Source: Halorubrum salinarum
GTDB lineage: Archaea; Halobacteriota; Halobacteria; Halobacteriales; Haloferacaceae
Reading direction: 5' to 3'
Length of the DNA stretch: 64,000 nucleotides
Assembly (NCBI RefSeq): GCF_013267195.1
Contig: NZ_CP053941.1
Span: 124,001 to 188,000, forward strand
Positions 50,512 through 59,860 of this stretch are shown in pieces. Within the stretch, counting starts at the first letter, position 1, and every line of letters starts with the position of its first letter. The translations under genes were made by a program, and so were the position numbers. The notes beneath the pieces are model-generated. The model worked only from the letters and a program-made list of their open reading frames with translations, was not told where the DNA came from and ran no database searches.

Positions 50512-52032
50512 TCAGTCGTCGGTCGTCTTGATGTCCGCGGAGAGCCCCTGCGCCATCTCGATCTCCTTCGAGTTGTTCAGGGTCCACGCGGTGCGGTCGG
50601 TGACGGCCTCGATGGCCTCGCGGGCGGAGGGGTAGCCGTTACCGGACTTCTTCACGCCGCCGAAGGGGAGCTGGACCTCGGCACCGATGCACGGGAGGTT
50701 CCCGTACGCCAGCCCCAGCTCGGCGCGGTCGCGGTAGTAGTTGATCTGCCGGTAGTCCTCGGAGATGATCGCGCCGGCCAGCCCGTAGTCCACGTCGTTC
50801 TGGATCTCCACGGCGCGCTCGATGCCGCCCTCGTACTCCAGCAGGGCGACGTGGGGGCCGAACACCTCCTCGTGGGTACACCGCAGGTCGGCGTCGGGGT
50901 CCGCCTCGTAGACGAACGGGCCGATCCAGTTGCCGTCCGCGTGGCCGTCGGGGATCTCGTCGGCGTCGAGTTCCGTCCGGTCTACGAGGACGTTCACGTC
51001 CTCCTCGCGGGCGAGCTCGTTGTACTCGGTGACCTTCTCCAAGTGCTCCGGCTCGATCAGCGGCCCCATGAACGTGTCCTCGTCGAGCGGGTCGCCGACC
51101 GCGACCGACTCCGCGACCTCGACGAACCGCTCTTTGAACTCGTCGTACACGTCGGTGTGGACGATCAGGCGCTCGGAGGAGACGCAGCGCTGGCCGGTCG
51201 TCTTGAACGAGGACATCACCGCGGAGTGGACCGCGACGTCGAGGTCCGCCTCCTCGGTGACCACGATGGCGTTCTTGCCGCCCATCTCGCAGGCCGCGCG
51301 CTTGCCGGCGACGCCGCCGAGCTTGTCCTGGATGTGGTGGCCGACCTCCGCGGATCCGGTGAAGAGCACGGTCGAGACGTCGTCGTGCTCGACGATCGCG
51401 TTGCCGGCGTCGCCGAACCCTTGGACCATGTTGAACACGCCGTCCGGGATCCCGGCGTCGTCGAACATCTCCGCGATGATCTGAGCGCACCACGGGGTCT
51501 GTTCGGCGGGCTTGAACACGACGGTGTTCCCCTCGACCAGCGCGATGGCCATGTGCCAGTACGGGATCGCGACCGGGAAGTTCCACGGCGTGATACAGCC
51601 GGTGACGCCGCGGGGCTTCCGGCGCATGTACGCGTCCTTCGACGGGATCTCCGAGGGGACGATGTCGCCCTTCGGGTGCCGGGCGTCGCCCGCGGCCCAC
51701 TCGACCATGTGCGCGGCCTCGACCACGTCGGCTTTCCCCTCGCTGATCTCCTTGCCGCACTCCTTCGAGACCACCGCTCCGAGCTCGTCCGTCCGGTCGC
51801 GGAGCTCGTGGTACACGTCCCAAAGGTACTCCGCGCGCTGGATCCGCGAGAGCTCGCGCCACTCCTCGAACGCCGCGTCCGCGGCGTCGACCGCGCGCTC
51901 CACGTCGTCGGGGGTTCCGCGCCGGAACTCGCCGAGGGACTCGCCCGTCGCGGGGTTCGCGCTCTCGAAGGTCTCGGACCCGTCGCCGTCGACCCACTCG
52001 CCGTCGATGTAGTGCTGGTAGGGCTGCGCCAT
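50512..52032 (-). CDS. Aldehyde dehydrogenase, probable 1-pyrroline-5-carboxylate dehydrogenase
   Basis: 506 residues with every aldehyde dehydrogenase landmark: ITPWNFPVAIPYWH (about 145-158), FTGSAEVGHHI (about 222), the general base in ACEMGGKNA (near 250) and the catalytic Cys in TTGQRCVSSER (near 283). Because a regulator and proline dehydrogenase follow on the other side, oxidation of glutamate semialdehyde from proline is the best guess. A ggttatttgg box about 28-36 bases upstream of 52032 supports the start. Confidence 0.85.
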   Translation of the reverse strand: MAQPYQHYIDGEWVDGDGSETFESANPATGESLGEFRRGTPDDVERAVDAADAAFEEWRELSRIQRAEYLWDVYHELRDRTDELGAVVSKECGKEISEGKADVVEAAHMVEWAAGDARHPKGDIVPSEIPSKDAYMRRKPRGVTGCITPWNFPVAIPYWHMAIALVEGNTVVFKPAEQTPWCAQIIAEMFDDAGIPDGVFNMVQGFGDAGNAIVEHDDVSTVLFTGSAEVGHHIQDKLGGVAGKRAACEMGGKNAIVVTEEADLDVAVHSAVMSSFKTTGQRCVSSERLIVHTDVYDEFKERFVEVAESVAVGDPLDEDTFMGPLIEPEHLEKVTEYNELAREEDVNVLVDRTELDADEIPDGHADGNWIGPFVYEADPDADLRCTHEEVFGPHVALLEYEGGIERAVEIQNDVDYGLAGAIISEDYRQINYYRDRAELGLAYGNLPCIGAEVQLPFGGVKKSGNGYPSAREAIEAVTDRTAWTLNNSKEIEMAQGLSADIKTTDD

Positions 52033-52120
52033 GTGTGGCGGTTACCGTCGGCACGTCCAAATAACCCACCCTACCATGGGCGGCAGGGTCTTCGTGGTGC
52101 GGTACCTACTGTGTCGGATA
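52033..52120. promoter_or_regulatory. Divergent promoter of the proline-degradation cluster
   Basis: 88 bases between the aldehyde dehydrogenase and regulator starts. A TATA-like GGTTATTTGG (minus, about 52059-52068) serves the dehydrogenase. ACCCT (52068-52072) and AGGGT (52085-52089) form a short inverted repeat around CCATGG. It is small enough that one bound regulator could affect both sides. Confidence 0.5.
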
Positions 52121-52858
52121 ATGGCGACGACCGACGCGGAGGGGCGGGAGGACTGGAGCGGGACCAGGCTGACGCTCGACCTGTGGCACCCGAACTGCTG
52201 GGCCATCGAGGCGACGGGCAGGACGGAGGGCGGCGTGCTCGCGCACGCCATCTACAACTCGCCGCGGACCGACGCGGCCGCGCCCAACTCGGTGAACGGG
52301 CTGTTCACCGCCTTCGCGGACACCACGGACGAGGTCGAGGCGCTCCTCGACGCGATCCGCGACTCCGACCGCGCCGGCAACCTCCTGGAGCTCCAGGAGC
52401 GGTTCGGACGCGCGCGGGACGCCCCGGGCAACGTCGTCCGCGAGTTCTTCCTGGAGTACGACCCCGCCGACATGGTGTGTCCGACGCTGCTCGAACACGG
52501 CTTCGTCCACAGCGCGCCGGTCCGGATCGAGGACGGGCGCGAGGAGTGGCAGGTGTGCTTCGTCGGCGAGCGGACGGACATCCGCGAGTCGCTCGACGCG
52601 GTTCAGGCGGCGTCCGGCGCCGAGGTGACGGTGGAGTCGATGTCGTCGACCGGGCACGCCGGGCGGACCCCCCGCGAGCAGCGGCTCGACACGCTGACGC
52701 CGACGCAGCGAGCGGTGTACGAACACGCGCGCGAGGCCGGCTACTACGAGTGGCCCCGAGAGGCGTCGACCCGGGAGCTCGCCGACGACATGGACGTCTC
52801 GAAGACGACGCTGCTCGAACACCTGCGGAAGGCGGAGTCGAAGCTCCTGGACCCGTGA
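52121..52858 (+). CDS. Bacterio-opsin-activator-type HTH_10 regulator
   Basis: 245 residues. The C-terminal HTH_10 motif LTPTQRAVYEHAREAGYYEWPREASTRELADDMDVS (key LTPTQRAVYEHARE near 196-209) and TTLLEHLRKAESKLL identify the haloarchaeal Bat-like family, and a DUF3437-free N-terminal sensor part (RLTLDLWHPNCWAIEATG) is typical too. It lies between the aldehyde dehydrogenase and proline dehydrogenase genes, so it probably regulates proline use. ATG 52121 is preferred; upstream alternatives lie in the promoter. Confidence 0.87.
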   Translation: MATTDAEGREDWSGTRLTLDLWHPNCWAIEATGRTEGGVLAHAIYNSPRTDAAAPNSVNGLFTAFADTTDEVEALLDAIRDSDRAGNLLELQERFGRARDAPGNVVREFFLEYDPADMVCPTLLEHGFVHSAPVRIEDGREEWQVCFVGERTDIRESLDAVQAASGAEVTVESMSSTGHAGRTPREQRLDTLTPTQRAVYEHAREAGYYEWPREASTRELADDMDVSKTTLLEHLRKAESKLLDP

Positions 52859-52871
52859 CCTCGGCCCCTTG

Positions 52872-53735
52872 TCAGCGGCCGACGACCGCTCGCAGCGCGA
52901 ACAGCGCGTTCGACTTGCGCTCCCGGACGCGCCGGTAGAAGTACGAGAACCACTTGCTGCCGTACGGGATGTACTGGTACACGGTCACCCCGTCGGCCGC
53001 GAGGTCGAACTGCGCCGACTCACGGACGCCGGTCAGCATCTGGACCTCGTAGGGGGTCCCGTGGTCGGCGTGGAGCTCCGCCGCGTGCTCGATCATCGCC
53101 GGGTCGTGGCTCCCGACCGCGATCCCGTCGTCGAACGCCTCGAACATGTACGCGAGGCAGTCGCGGTACGACTCGTCGACGCGCGCCTTCTTCTTGTAGG
53201 AGATGTCGGCGGGCTCGTCGTAGGCGCCCTTGACCAGCCGGACCTTGCCCGGCAGCTCCGCGAGCCGCTCGAGGTCGTCCCGGGTCCGCTTCAGGTTCGC
53301 CTGGACGCAGACGCCGACGTTGCCGTCGGTCTCGCGCGCGTGTCGCTCGAAGGCGTCGAGCGTCACGTCTGTGGTCTCGTGGTCCTCCATGTCGATCCAG
53401 ACGAACGTCCCAGTCCCGTCCCCCTCGGCCCCGGCTCCCTCGTTGGCCGCCGCGATGATCCGCGCGAGGTTCTCGCGGAAGACGTCGTCGCCGACGTCGA
53501 GGCCGATCTGACTCGACTTCACCGAGACGCAGGCGTCGACGTCGCGGTCCGCGATCGATCCGACGAGGTCGACGTAGGCGTCCGCGTCCTCGTCGGCGGG
53601 CGGCCGCTCCTCGTAGTGCTCGCCGAGCAGGTTCAGGATGCCGGCCACGCCGCGGTCGTTCAGCCCCTCGACGTGGGCGAGCGCCGCCTCGGGCGTCTCC
53701 CCGGCGACGAAATTGCTCGCGATGGGCGGTAGCAT
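52872..53735 (-). CDS. Proline dehydrogenase
   Basis: 287 residues, the monofunctional length. VSVKSSQIGLDV, VWIDMEDHETTDVTLDAF (about 120-137), CVQANLKRTRDDL, VRLVKGAYDEPADISYKKK (about 177-195) and EVQMLTGVRE are the FAD- and substrate-binding blocks of the PutA-type barrel. It oxidises proline to pyrroline-5-carboxylate with electrons to quinone. gtatatag (minus, 53759-53766) lies 24-31 bases before ATG 53735. It converges with the HTH regulator. Confidence 0.93.
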   Translation of the reverse strand: MLPPIASNFVAGETPEAALAHVEGLNDRGVAGILNLLGEHYEERPPADEDADAYVDLVGSIADRDVDACVSVKSSQIGLDVGDDVFRENLARIIAAANEGAGAEGDGTGTFVWIDMEDHETTDVTLDAFERHARETDGNVGVCVQANLKRTRDDLERLAELPGKVRLVKGAYDEPADISYKKKARVDESYRDCLAYMFEAFDDGIAVGSHDPAMIEHAAELHADHGTPYEVQMLTGVRESAQFDLAADGVTVYQYIPYGSKWFSYFYRRVRERKSNALFALRAVVGR

Positions 53736-53917
53736 GTGTACACTGCGACCCCGGGCCGCTATATACTGCCACCCGACCAATTCTTACGAATATATGTCAT
53801 TTGTATAAATCTGTGACGGTGCCCGTACGTACGAATTCGCCGGTCCGAACCGCTCGTCCCGACCATGGACGGGCCGGGGTTAAGATACCCGGATGTGCTC
53901 CGGTCTACCGGATAAAC

Positions 53918-55252
53918 ATGTCACGAGATACCACGGACGTGGCTGACCGGCGTACCCTGCTGAAACTGACCGGCGGCGCGGGAGTGATCGCCCTGTCCGG
54001 CTGCCTGAGCACGACCGACGACGGCGGCGACGGATCGGACGGATCGGACGGCTCCGACGGCTCCGACGGCAGCGACGGAAGTGACGGCGGCGACGGGAGC
54101 GACGGGAGCGACGGGAGCGACGGCGGCGACTCGTCCGGCCCGTACGAGATCGGGATGGTCGACTCGCTGACCGGGTCGCTGTCGGCGTTCGGCGAGCGGA
54201 ACCAGCGCGGCGTCGAACTCGCGTTATCGCGCGTCAACGACGTCGGCATCAACGGCCGCGACCTCGCCCTGATCACCGAGGACTCCGAGAGCGAGAACCA
54301 GGGCGGCATCGCCGCCGCACAGAAGCTCGTCAACCAGGACGGCGTCCCGTTCCTCATCGGCGCGGTCGGCTCCGGCGTCTCGCTCGCCATCTACGAGAGC
54401 GTCGTCGAGGGGACCGACGTGGTCCAGCTGAGCCAGAACTCCACCGGGCTCAACCTCACCGACTTCCCGGGGCTGCTCCGGATGTCGCCGTCCGGCCGCA
54501 GCCAGTCGCTCGCGCTCTCGAACATCATCGCCGACGACGGCTACGACGAGGTGGCGGTCACCTACGTCAACAACGACTACGGGCAGAGCCTCACCGACGC
54601 GTTCGTCGAGGCCTACGACGGCGACGTGGTGTACAACACGCCCCACGACCAGGACCAGCAGTCCTACTCCGGCGTCGTCTCCGAGATGAACAGTTCCGGC
54701 GCGGACGCGTGGCTGTTCGTCACCTACCAGGCCGAGTTCGCCACGATGGTCAACGAGGTGTTCTCGTCGGGCTACGAGGCGCAGTTCTACGGCGCCGACT
54801 CGGTCTCCGGCGACAACGTCTTGGAGAACACCCCTGAGGGGAGCATCGACGGCATGAAGATCGTCGTCCCCTCCGCGCCGGTCGAGGAGGAGAACTACCA
54901 GTCGTTCGCGGACGCCTTTGAGTCCGAGTACGGGCGTCGCCCGACCTCGTGGGCGGCGTACGCGTACGACTGCGTCATCAACGCCGCCCTGGCGATCCAG
55001 GCCGCCGACGAGTTCAGCGGCGCCGCGCTCCAGGAGACCGTCCGGCGCGTCTCCGGCCCCGAGGGCGAGCAGGTGACCTCGTTCGAGGCCGCCAGCGAGA
55101 TCCTCGCCGACGGCAGCGGTCCCGACGACGTGGACTACCAGGGGGTCAGCGGGCCCATCGACTTCAACGAGGACGGGGACCCGGTCGGGTTCCTCCAGGT
55201 CTTGGAGGTCCAGAACCACGAGTACGAAGGTATCGACTTCGTCGAAGGCTAA
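53918..55252 (+). CDS. Branched-chain amino acid-type ABC transporter substrate-binding lipoprotein
   Basis: 444 residues. RRTLLKLTGG is a twin-arginine-like signal and LSGC (Cys about 29) the lipobox. An Asp/Gly/Ser linker of DGS repeats spans about 35-72. The rest is a LivK fold: IGMVDSLTGSLSAFGERNQRGVELALSRVN and later VTYVNNDYGQSLTDAFVEAY. Ligand may be leucine, isoleucine, valine or another amino acid; proline genes lie beside it. The ATG is preferred to a TTG at 53801. Confidence 0.88.
   Translation: MSRDTTDVADRRTLLKLTGGAGVIALSGCLSTTDDGGDGSDGSDGSDGSDGSDGSDGGDGSDGSDGSDGGDSSGPYEIGMVDSLTGSLSAFGERNQRGVELALSRVNDVGINGRDLALITEDSESENQGGIAAAQKLVNQDGVPFLIGAVGSGVSLAIYESVVEGTDVVQLSQNSTGLNLTDFPGLLRMSPSGRSQSLALSNIIADDGYDEVAVTYVNNDYGQSLTDAFVEAYDGDVVYNTPHDQDQQSYSGVVSEMNSSGADAWLFVTYQAEFATMVNEVFSSGYEAQFYGADSVSGDNVLENTPEGSIDGMKIVVPSAPVEEENYQSFADAFESEYGRRPTSWAAYAYDCVINAALAIQAADEFSGAALQETVRRVSGPEGEQVTSFEAASEILADGSGPDDVDYQGVSGPIDFNEDGDPVGFLQVLEVQNHEYEGIDFVEG
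54014..54132 (+). repeat. DGS-coding low-complexity repeat in the binding protein gene
   Basis: Irregular 6- and 9-base units (gacgga/tcg, ggcagc, ggaagt and similar) encode runs of Asp-Gly-Ser after the lipobox. The codons vary, so protein composition is what is maintained. It is a hydrophilic spacer from the membrane anchor. Confidence 0.8.
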
Positions 55253-55261
55253 CTCCGACCG

Positions 55262-56221
55262 ATGACCGTCCTCGGATACCTGGCCAACGGGCTGGTCTTC
55301 AGCAGCATCATCGTCCTCGGGAGCATCGGGCTGTCGCTCGTGTACAGCATCGCGGACTTCGCGAACTTCGCGCACGGCGACACGATGACGATCGGCGCGT
55401 ACACCGCGCTCGTGACGTTCGGCGCGATCGGCGGGCTCGGCGGCGCGGTGCTCGGGCTCCCGTTCGGGTTCTTCGTCGCCTTGGTCGTCGGCATCGCCGC
55501 CGCCGCGGTCGTCGCGGTCGTCACCGAGCGGCTGATCTACGAGCCGCTGGAGATCGACTCGATCGGCCTGCTTATCACCTCCATCGGGATCGCCTTCGTC
55601 TACCGCGCGCTGATCCAGATCCGGTTCGGCTCCGACTTCACGCGGTTCGACATCCAGCCGCTGCGGCCGATCGAGTCGCTCGTCCCCTTCGGGATCCGGG
55701 TGACGCTCCACGACGTGGCGATCGTCGTCTCGGCCGTGATACTCGTCGTCGGGCTCCACGTGCTGCTCCAGTACACCGACCTCGGCCGGAAGATGCGCGC
55801 GATGGCCGACAACCCCGACCTCGCGCGGGTCAGCGGGATCCGGACGAAGCGGGTCAAGCTCTGGACGTGGGTCATCGGCGCCGGGCTCGCCGGCGCCGGC
55901 GGCGTGTTCCTCGGGCTGTTCAACCAGCTCTCGCCGCGGATGGGGTTCAACCTCCTCCTCGTGATCTTCGCGGCGGTGATCCTCGGCGGGATCGGCTCCG
56001 TCTACGGCGCGATGGCGGGCGGCTTCCTCATCGGCATGATCAATCAGCTCACACCGTTCTTCTCCGACGTGGTCGAAGCGCTCCCGATCTGGCCGGGGTG
56101 GCTCGCGCGCCTCCTCGAGAGCCTGGTCAGCATCGAGTACGCGAACGCTATCGCCTTCGTGATCATGGTCGCGGTCCTGCTGGTCCGCCCCAACGGGATC
56201 GCCGGCGAGGGGGCGACATGA
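55262..56221 (+). CDS. livH: Branched-chain amino acid-type ABC permease LivH
   Basis: 319 residues, about eight helices. GSIGLSLVYSIADFANFAHGDTMTIGAY (about 20-47) and the later GAGLAGAGGVFLGLF, GSVYGAMAGGFLIGMI are standard LivH blocks. It starts 10 bases after the binding protein stop, and the stop overlaps livM by four bases. It forms half of the transport channel. Confidence 0.92.
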   Translation: MTVLGYLANGLVFSSIIVLGSIGLSLVYSIADFANFAHGDTMTIGAYTALVTFGAIGGLGGAVLGLPFGFFVALVVGIAAAAVVAVVTERLIYEPLEIDSIGLLITSIGIAFVYRALIQIRFGSDFTRFDIQPLRPIESLVPFGIRVTLHDVAIVVSAVILVVGLHVLLQYTDLGRKMRAMADNPDLARVSGIRTKRVKLWTWVIGAGLAGAGGVFLGLFNQLSPRMGFNLLLVIFAAVILGGIGSVYGAMAGGFLIGMINQLTPFFSDVVEALPIWPGWLARLLESLVSIEYANAIAFVIMVAVLLVRPNGIAGEGAT

Positions 56222-57399
56222 GTCGCCTCGACGACGCGAAGGCGGCGGTGACGGACCTGAGCCGCCCGGAGCGGTGGGTGCTCACCGTCAGCGTCGGGTT
56301 CGCGCTGTTCCTGCTCGCCGCGCTGCTGACGGGCGGGCTCGGCCCGACGTACTTCCTCTTCCTCGTCGGCCTCGCGGGCATGTACGCGCTGCTGTCCTTC
56401 GGGCTCAACGCGCAGTGGGGGTACACCGGCCTGATCAACTTCAGCGTCGCGGCGTTCTTCGGGATCGGCGCGTACGGCTCCGCGCTGATGACCGCAGACG
56501 GCTCGCCGATCGCGGGCGGGCTCAGCCCGCTCGTCGGCCTCGCAGTCGCCCTGTTCGTCGCGCTCCTGCTGGCGCTCCTCATCGGGATCCCGACGCTGCG
56601 GCTCCGGGCCGACTACCTCGCCATCGCGTCGCTGGGGCTCGCGGAGGTCGTCCGGCTCGTCGTCCTCAACGAGCGCTGGCTGACGAACGGCAGCGCGGGG
56701 GTCCGGGGCATTCCCGGGTTCTTCGCCGGCTGGCCGGTGCTGTCGACGTTCCCGGAGGCGATGCCCGGGCTCCGGCTGGAGGTCGTGCCGGGGTCGCCGG
56801 TGTTCTTGGAGACGGCGTTCTGGCAGGCCTCGCTGAACGTCCTGCTGGTGCTCGCGTTCGCGGGGGCGACCTACTTCGTCCTCCGGCGCGCGCACCGGTC
56901 GCCGTGGGGCCGTGTCCTGCGGACGATCCGCTCCGACGAGGACCTCGCGCGGGCGCTGGGGAAGAACACCTACTCGTTCAAGATGCAGTCGTTCGTCCTC
57001 GGGAGCCTGATCATGGCGCTGGCGGGCGTGTTCTACACGCACCTGAACCTCTACGTCGGGCCGGGCGACCTCGACCCGATCACGACGTTCTACGCCTGGG
57101 TCGCCGTAATCTTAGGCGGCAGCGGCTCCAACCGCGGCGCGCTGTTCGGCGGGATCGTCATCGTCGCGATCCGCGAGGGGACGCGGTTCCTCAACGACGT
57201 GGCGCTGCCGGTCGACCCCGCGCCGCTGCGGCTGCTGCTCATCGGCGTCGTGATCATCGCCGTCATGCGCTACCGGCCGCAGGGGGTCCTCCCGCCGCAG
57301 CGGGAGCTGATCTGGCCGAGCGCGGTCGACGGGGGCGGACGCCCAGAGCGGCCGGACAGCGGCGTCCGCGAGCGCAAGGGGGGTGGTGACGGTGAGTGA
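56218..57399 (+). CDS. livM: Branched-chain amino acid-type ABC permease LivM
   Basis: 393 residues. GLNAQWGYTGLINFSVAAFFGIGAY (about 62-86), IPTLRLRADYLAIASLGLAEVVRL and ARALGKNTYSFKMQSFVLGS are LivM signatures; the C-terminal 30 residues are charged. Couples to livH and livG with overlapping reading frames. It forms the other half of the channel. Confidence 0.92.
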   Translation: MSRLDDAKAAVTDLSRPERWVLTVSVGFALFLLAALLTGGLGPTYFLFLVGLAGMYALLSFGLNAQWGYTGLINFSVAAFFGIGAYGSALMTADGSPIAGGLSPLVGLAVALFVALLLALLIGIPTLRLRADYLAIASLGLAEVVRLVVLNERWLTNGSAGVRGIPGFFAGWPVLSTFPEAMPGLRLEVVPGSPVFLETAFWQASLNVLLVLAFAGATYFVLRRAHRSPWGRVLRTIRSDEDLARALGKNTYSFKMQSFVLGSLIMALAGVFYTHLNLYVGPGDLDPITTFYAWVAVILGGSGSNRGALFGGIVIVAIREGTRFLNDVALPVDPAPLRLLLIGVVIIAVMRYRPQGVLPPQRELIWPSAVDGGGRPERPDSGVRERKGGGDGE

Positions 57400-58180
57400 G
57401 GGCGCGCTCCCCAAGCAGGACGCCGTGTTGCGCGTCGACGACCTCCAGAAGTCGTTCGGCGGGCTCGCGGCGACGGACCACGCGACGTTCGCTGTCGAGC
57501 GCGGCACGATCACCGGGCTCATCGGCCCGAACGGCGCCGGCAAGTCGACGCTGTTCAACCTCATCTCCGGCTTCTACGAGCCGGACGGCGGGACCGTCGA
57601 GGTCAACGGGACCGACGTGACCGGCATGGAGCCGTATCAGGTCGCCGACCACGGGCTCGTCCGGACGTTCCAGACGCCGCGCAAGCTGGAGGGGATGACG
57701 GTCCGCGAGGCGATGCTGGTCGGGCCGCGGAAACAGCCCGGCGAGTCGTTCCTAACGCTGTTCGCGTCGCCGGGGACGGTCGCCGAGAGCGAGTCGGCGA
57801 ACCTCGCCGAGGCCGAGCGGATACTGGCGGACTTCGAGATCGATCACCTCGCCGCGCAGCCCGCGACGGACATCTCCGGCGGGCAGATGAAGCTCGTCGA
57901 GCTCGCGCGGGCGATGCTCGCCGAGCCGGAGGTCCTCCTGCTCGACGAGCCGGTGGCGGGGGTGAACCCGACGCTCGCGAAGAAGCTGAAGCGGCAGATA
58001 CGGCGGCTCAACGACCAGGGGACGACGTTCCTGCTCATCGAGCACGACATGGAGTTCGTGATGGACCTCGCCGATCCGATCGTCGTCTTGGACCAGGGGC
58101 ACGTGCTGACCGAGGGGACGCCCGAGGAGGTCCGGAGCGACGACCGCGTCATCGACGCGTACCTCGGGGGTGGCGCGTGA
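57392..58180 (+). CDS. livG: Branched-chain amino acid-type ABC ATPase LivG
   Basis: 262 residues. Walker A GPNGAGKST (about 47-55), the long LivG insert (LVRTFQTPRKLEGMTVREAML), signature ISGGQMKLVELARAM (about 165) and Walker B VLLLDEPVAGVNP are all present. Three GTG codons (57383, 57386, 57392) could start it; MSEGALPK from 57392 gives the most natural N-terminus and overlaps livM by 8 bases. Its stop overlaps livF. Confidence 0.92.
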   Translation: MSEGALPKQDAVLRVDDLQKSFGGLAATDHATFAVERGTITGLIGPNGAGKSTLFNLISGFYEPDGGTVEVNGTDVTGMEPYQVADHGLVRTFQTPRKLEGMTVREAMLVGPRKQPGESFLTLFASPGTVAESESANLAEAERILADFEIDHLAAQPATDISGGQMKLVELARAMLAEPEVLLLDEPVAGVNPTLAKKLKRQIRRLNDQGTTFLLIEHDMEFVMDLADPIVVLDQGHVLTEGTPEEVRSDDRVIDAYLGGGA

Positions 58181-58920
58181 GCGACGCTCCCGAGGCCGGC
58201 TCGGGCGCCGGGACCGACCCGGTGCTCGCGCTGTCGGGCGTCGACAGCGGGTACGGGGAGGTACAGGTGCTCGACGACCTCTCGGTCCGGCTCGACCCCG
58301 GCGAGATCGTCTGTCTCGTCGGGCCCAACGGGGCCGGGAAGTCGACGGTGCTCAAGACGGCGTTCGGCATGCTGACGCCGTGGACGGGGACCGTCGAGTA
58401 CCACGGCCGCGAGATCGGCGGCATGGCGCCCGAGGAGATCGTCCGCGAGGGGATCGGCTACGTCCCGCAGACCGACAACGTGTTCGGCTCGCTGACGATC
58501 GACGAGAACCTCCGGATGGGCGGGGTCGCCCGCGACGGCGGCCTCGACGCGGTCATCGAGACGCTGTACGACCGGTTCCCGATCATCGAAGAGAAGCGGA
58601 CCGCGAAGGCGAAGACGCTCTCCGGCGGCCAGCGTCAGGTGCTCGCGTTCGCGCGGGCCCTCGTGATGGAGCCCGACGTGCTCCTCATCGACGAGCCGTC
58701 GGCCGGCCTCGCGCCGAACACCGCCGACGACGTGTTCGCGGACGTCCAGGAGGTCAACGACATGGACACGGCGATCCTGATGGTCGAGCAGAACGTGACG
58801 AAGGGGCTCGGCATCTCCGACCGCGGCTACGTCCTCGACCAGGGGACGGTCCGGTTCGAGGGGACGCCCGAGGAGCTGTTGAACGACGACGAGGTCTCGC
58901 AGCTGTACCTCGGGGGGTGA
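58177..58920 (+). CDS. livF: Branched-chain amino acid-type ABC ATPase LivF
   Basis: 247 residues with Walker A GPNGAGKST (about 49-57), signature LSGGQRQVLAFARAL (about 148) and Walker B VLLIDEPSAGLAP (about 168). The short RhELIYVPQ-equivalent reads IGYVPQTDNVFGSLT. The GTG shares four bases with the livG stop. It completes the five-gene importer starting at 53918. Confidence 0.93.
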   Translation: MSDAPEAGSGAGTDPVLALSGVDSGYGEVQVLDDLSVRLDPGEIVCLVGPNGAGKSTVLKTAFGMLTPWTGTVEYHGREIGGMAPEEIVREGIGYVPQTDNVFGSLTIDENLRMGGVARDGGLDAVIETLYDRFPIIEEKRTAKAKTLSGGQRQVLAFARALVMEPDVLLIDEPSAGLAPNTADDVFADVQEVNDMDTAILMVEQNVTKGLGISDRGYVLDQGTVRFEGTPEELLNDDEVSQLYLGG

Positions 58921-58951
58921 TCCCCCCGCGGTCCGGTCGCGCGGCCCCGAG

Positions 58952-59749
58952 TCAGGTCGTCCGCTTTTCGAGCTCGCCGGTCAGCTCCGCGGCGTCGAAG
59001 TCGTGGTCCGGCCGGATCGCGACGAAGTCGAGGAACCGGCGCGCGGCGAGGAGCTCGTCCGTCGAGTAGCTCGTCAGCGCGGCCGAGACCGTCTCGGCGG
59101 CGCCGACCAGCGGCTCCAGCGCCGCCAGCGCGCTCGCGAGGTCGTAGGCGCGCGCCGCCTCGCGGCCGTCCTCGCTCACGCGGGTCGCGTCGATGACGTA
59201 GAGCTCGCCGTCGGCGACGAGGACGTTCTCCGCGCGGAGGTCGCCGTGCGCGAGGCCGGCGTCGTGGATGGTCCGGAGCGTCCCGAACAGCTCGGGGGCG
59301 AGCTCGGCGACGGCCGCCGCGTCGAGCTCCCCCAGCGTGCGGAACTCGGGGAGGTACTCCAACACGAGCACGCCGAGGTCGCCGACCTCGAACGCCTCGA
59401 CGGGCTCGGGCGCGTTGACCCCGAGCTCGCGGACGCGCCGGGTCGCCTCCAGCTCGTGGCGCGCCATCTCGTAGGGGGTCTCGTGGCGCTCGAAGAACCC
59501 CTCGGTGCCGGCCGAGAACGCGCCGAGGTTCCGCCCGGTGGTGAACAGCGCGTGGACGATCGTGTTCTGCCGCGTGATCACCTTCACGAAGAGGTCCTCG
59601 TCGACGACCATCGGCGTCGACAGCCAGTTGTCGGCGTCGAGGAAGCGAACTCGCATCTCGTCGCGGTCGTAGCGGGCCGCCAGCTCGCGCGCGACCCGCT
59701 CGATGTCGGGCCAGTCGACGCGACCGCGGACGAGCTGCCGGAACTCCAT
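58952..59749 (-). CDS. RIO/Bud32-like protein kinase-fold protein
   Basis: 265 residues starting MEFRQLVRGRVDWPDIERVAR. The phosphate-binding Lys lies in EDLFVKVITRQN (about 52-63), the catalytic loop is AHGDLRAENVLV (about 171-182) and the metal motif is YVIDATRVSEDG (about 187-198, Asp of the DFG-equivalent). It lacks the usual kinase C-lobe. This resembles compact archaeal kinases of RIO/Bud32/APH type; substrate unknown. Confidence 0.8.
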   Translation of the reverse strand: MEFRQLVRGRVDWPDIERVARELAARYDRDEMRVRFLDADNWLSTPMVVDEDLFVKVITRQNTIVHALFTTGRNLGAFSAGTEGFFERHETPYEMARHELEATRRVRELGVNAPEPVEAFEVGDLGVLVLEYLPEFRTLGELDAAAVAELAPELFGTLRTIHDAGLAHGDLRAENVLVADGELYVIDATRVSEDGREAARAYDLASALAALEPLVGAAETVSAALTSYSTDELLAARRFLDFVAIRPDHDFDAAELTGELEKRTT

Positions 59750-59860
59750 ACCGGCGGAACGCGGCGACGCGTCATAAGTCGTCGGCTCGCCGACCGCCGC
59801 GCGCCGCGGTCTGTCACGGTCGTTCGCATCGTTTATGCCCGCGGGTCGCAATTCTTGCCC

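Noticed and set aside
50509-52938. 809-codon plus-strand ORF opposite the aldehyde dehydrogenase
   Set aside because: It covers a full-length, motif-complete gene and an HTH regulator in another frame, and its composition is that of a reversed acidic gene.
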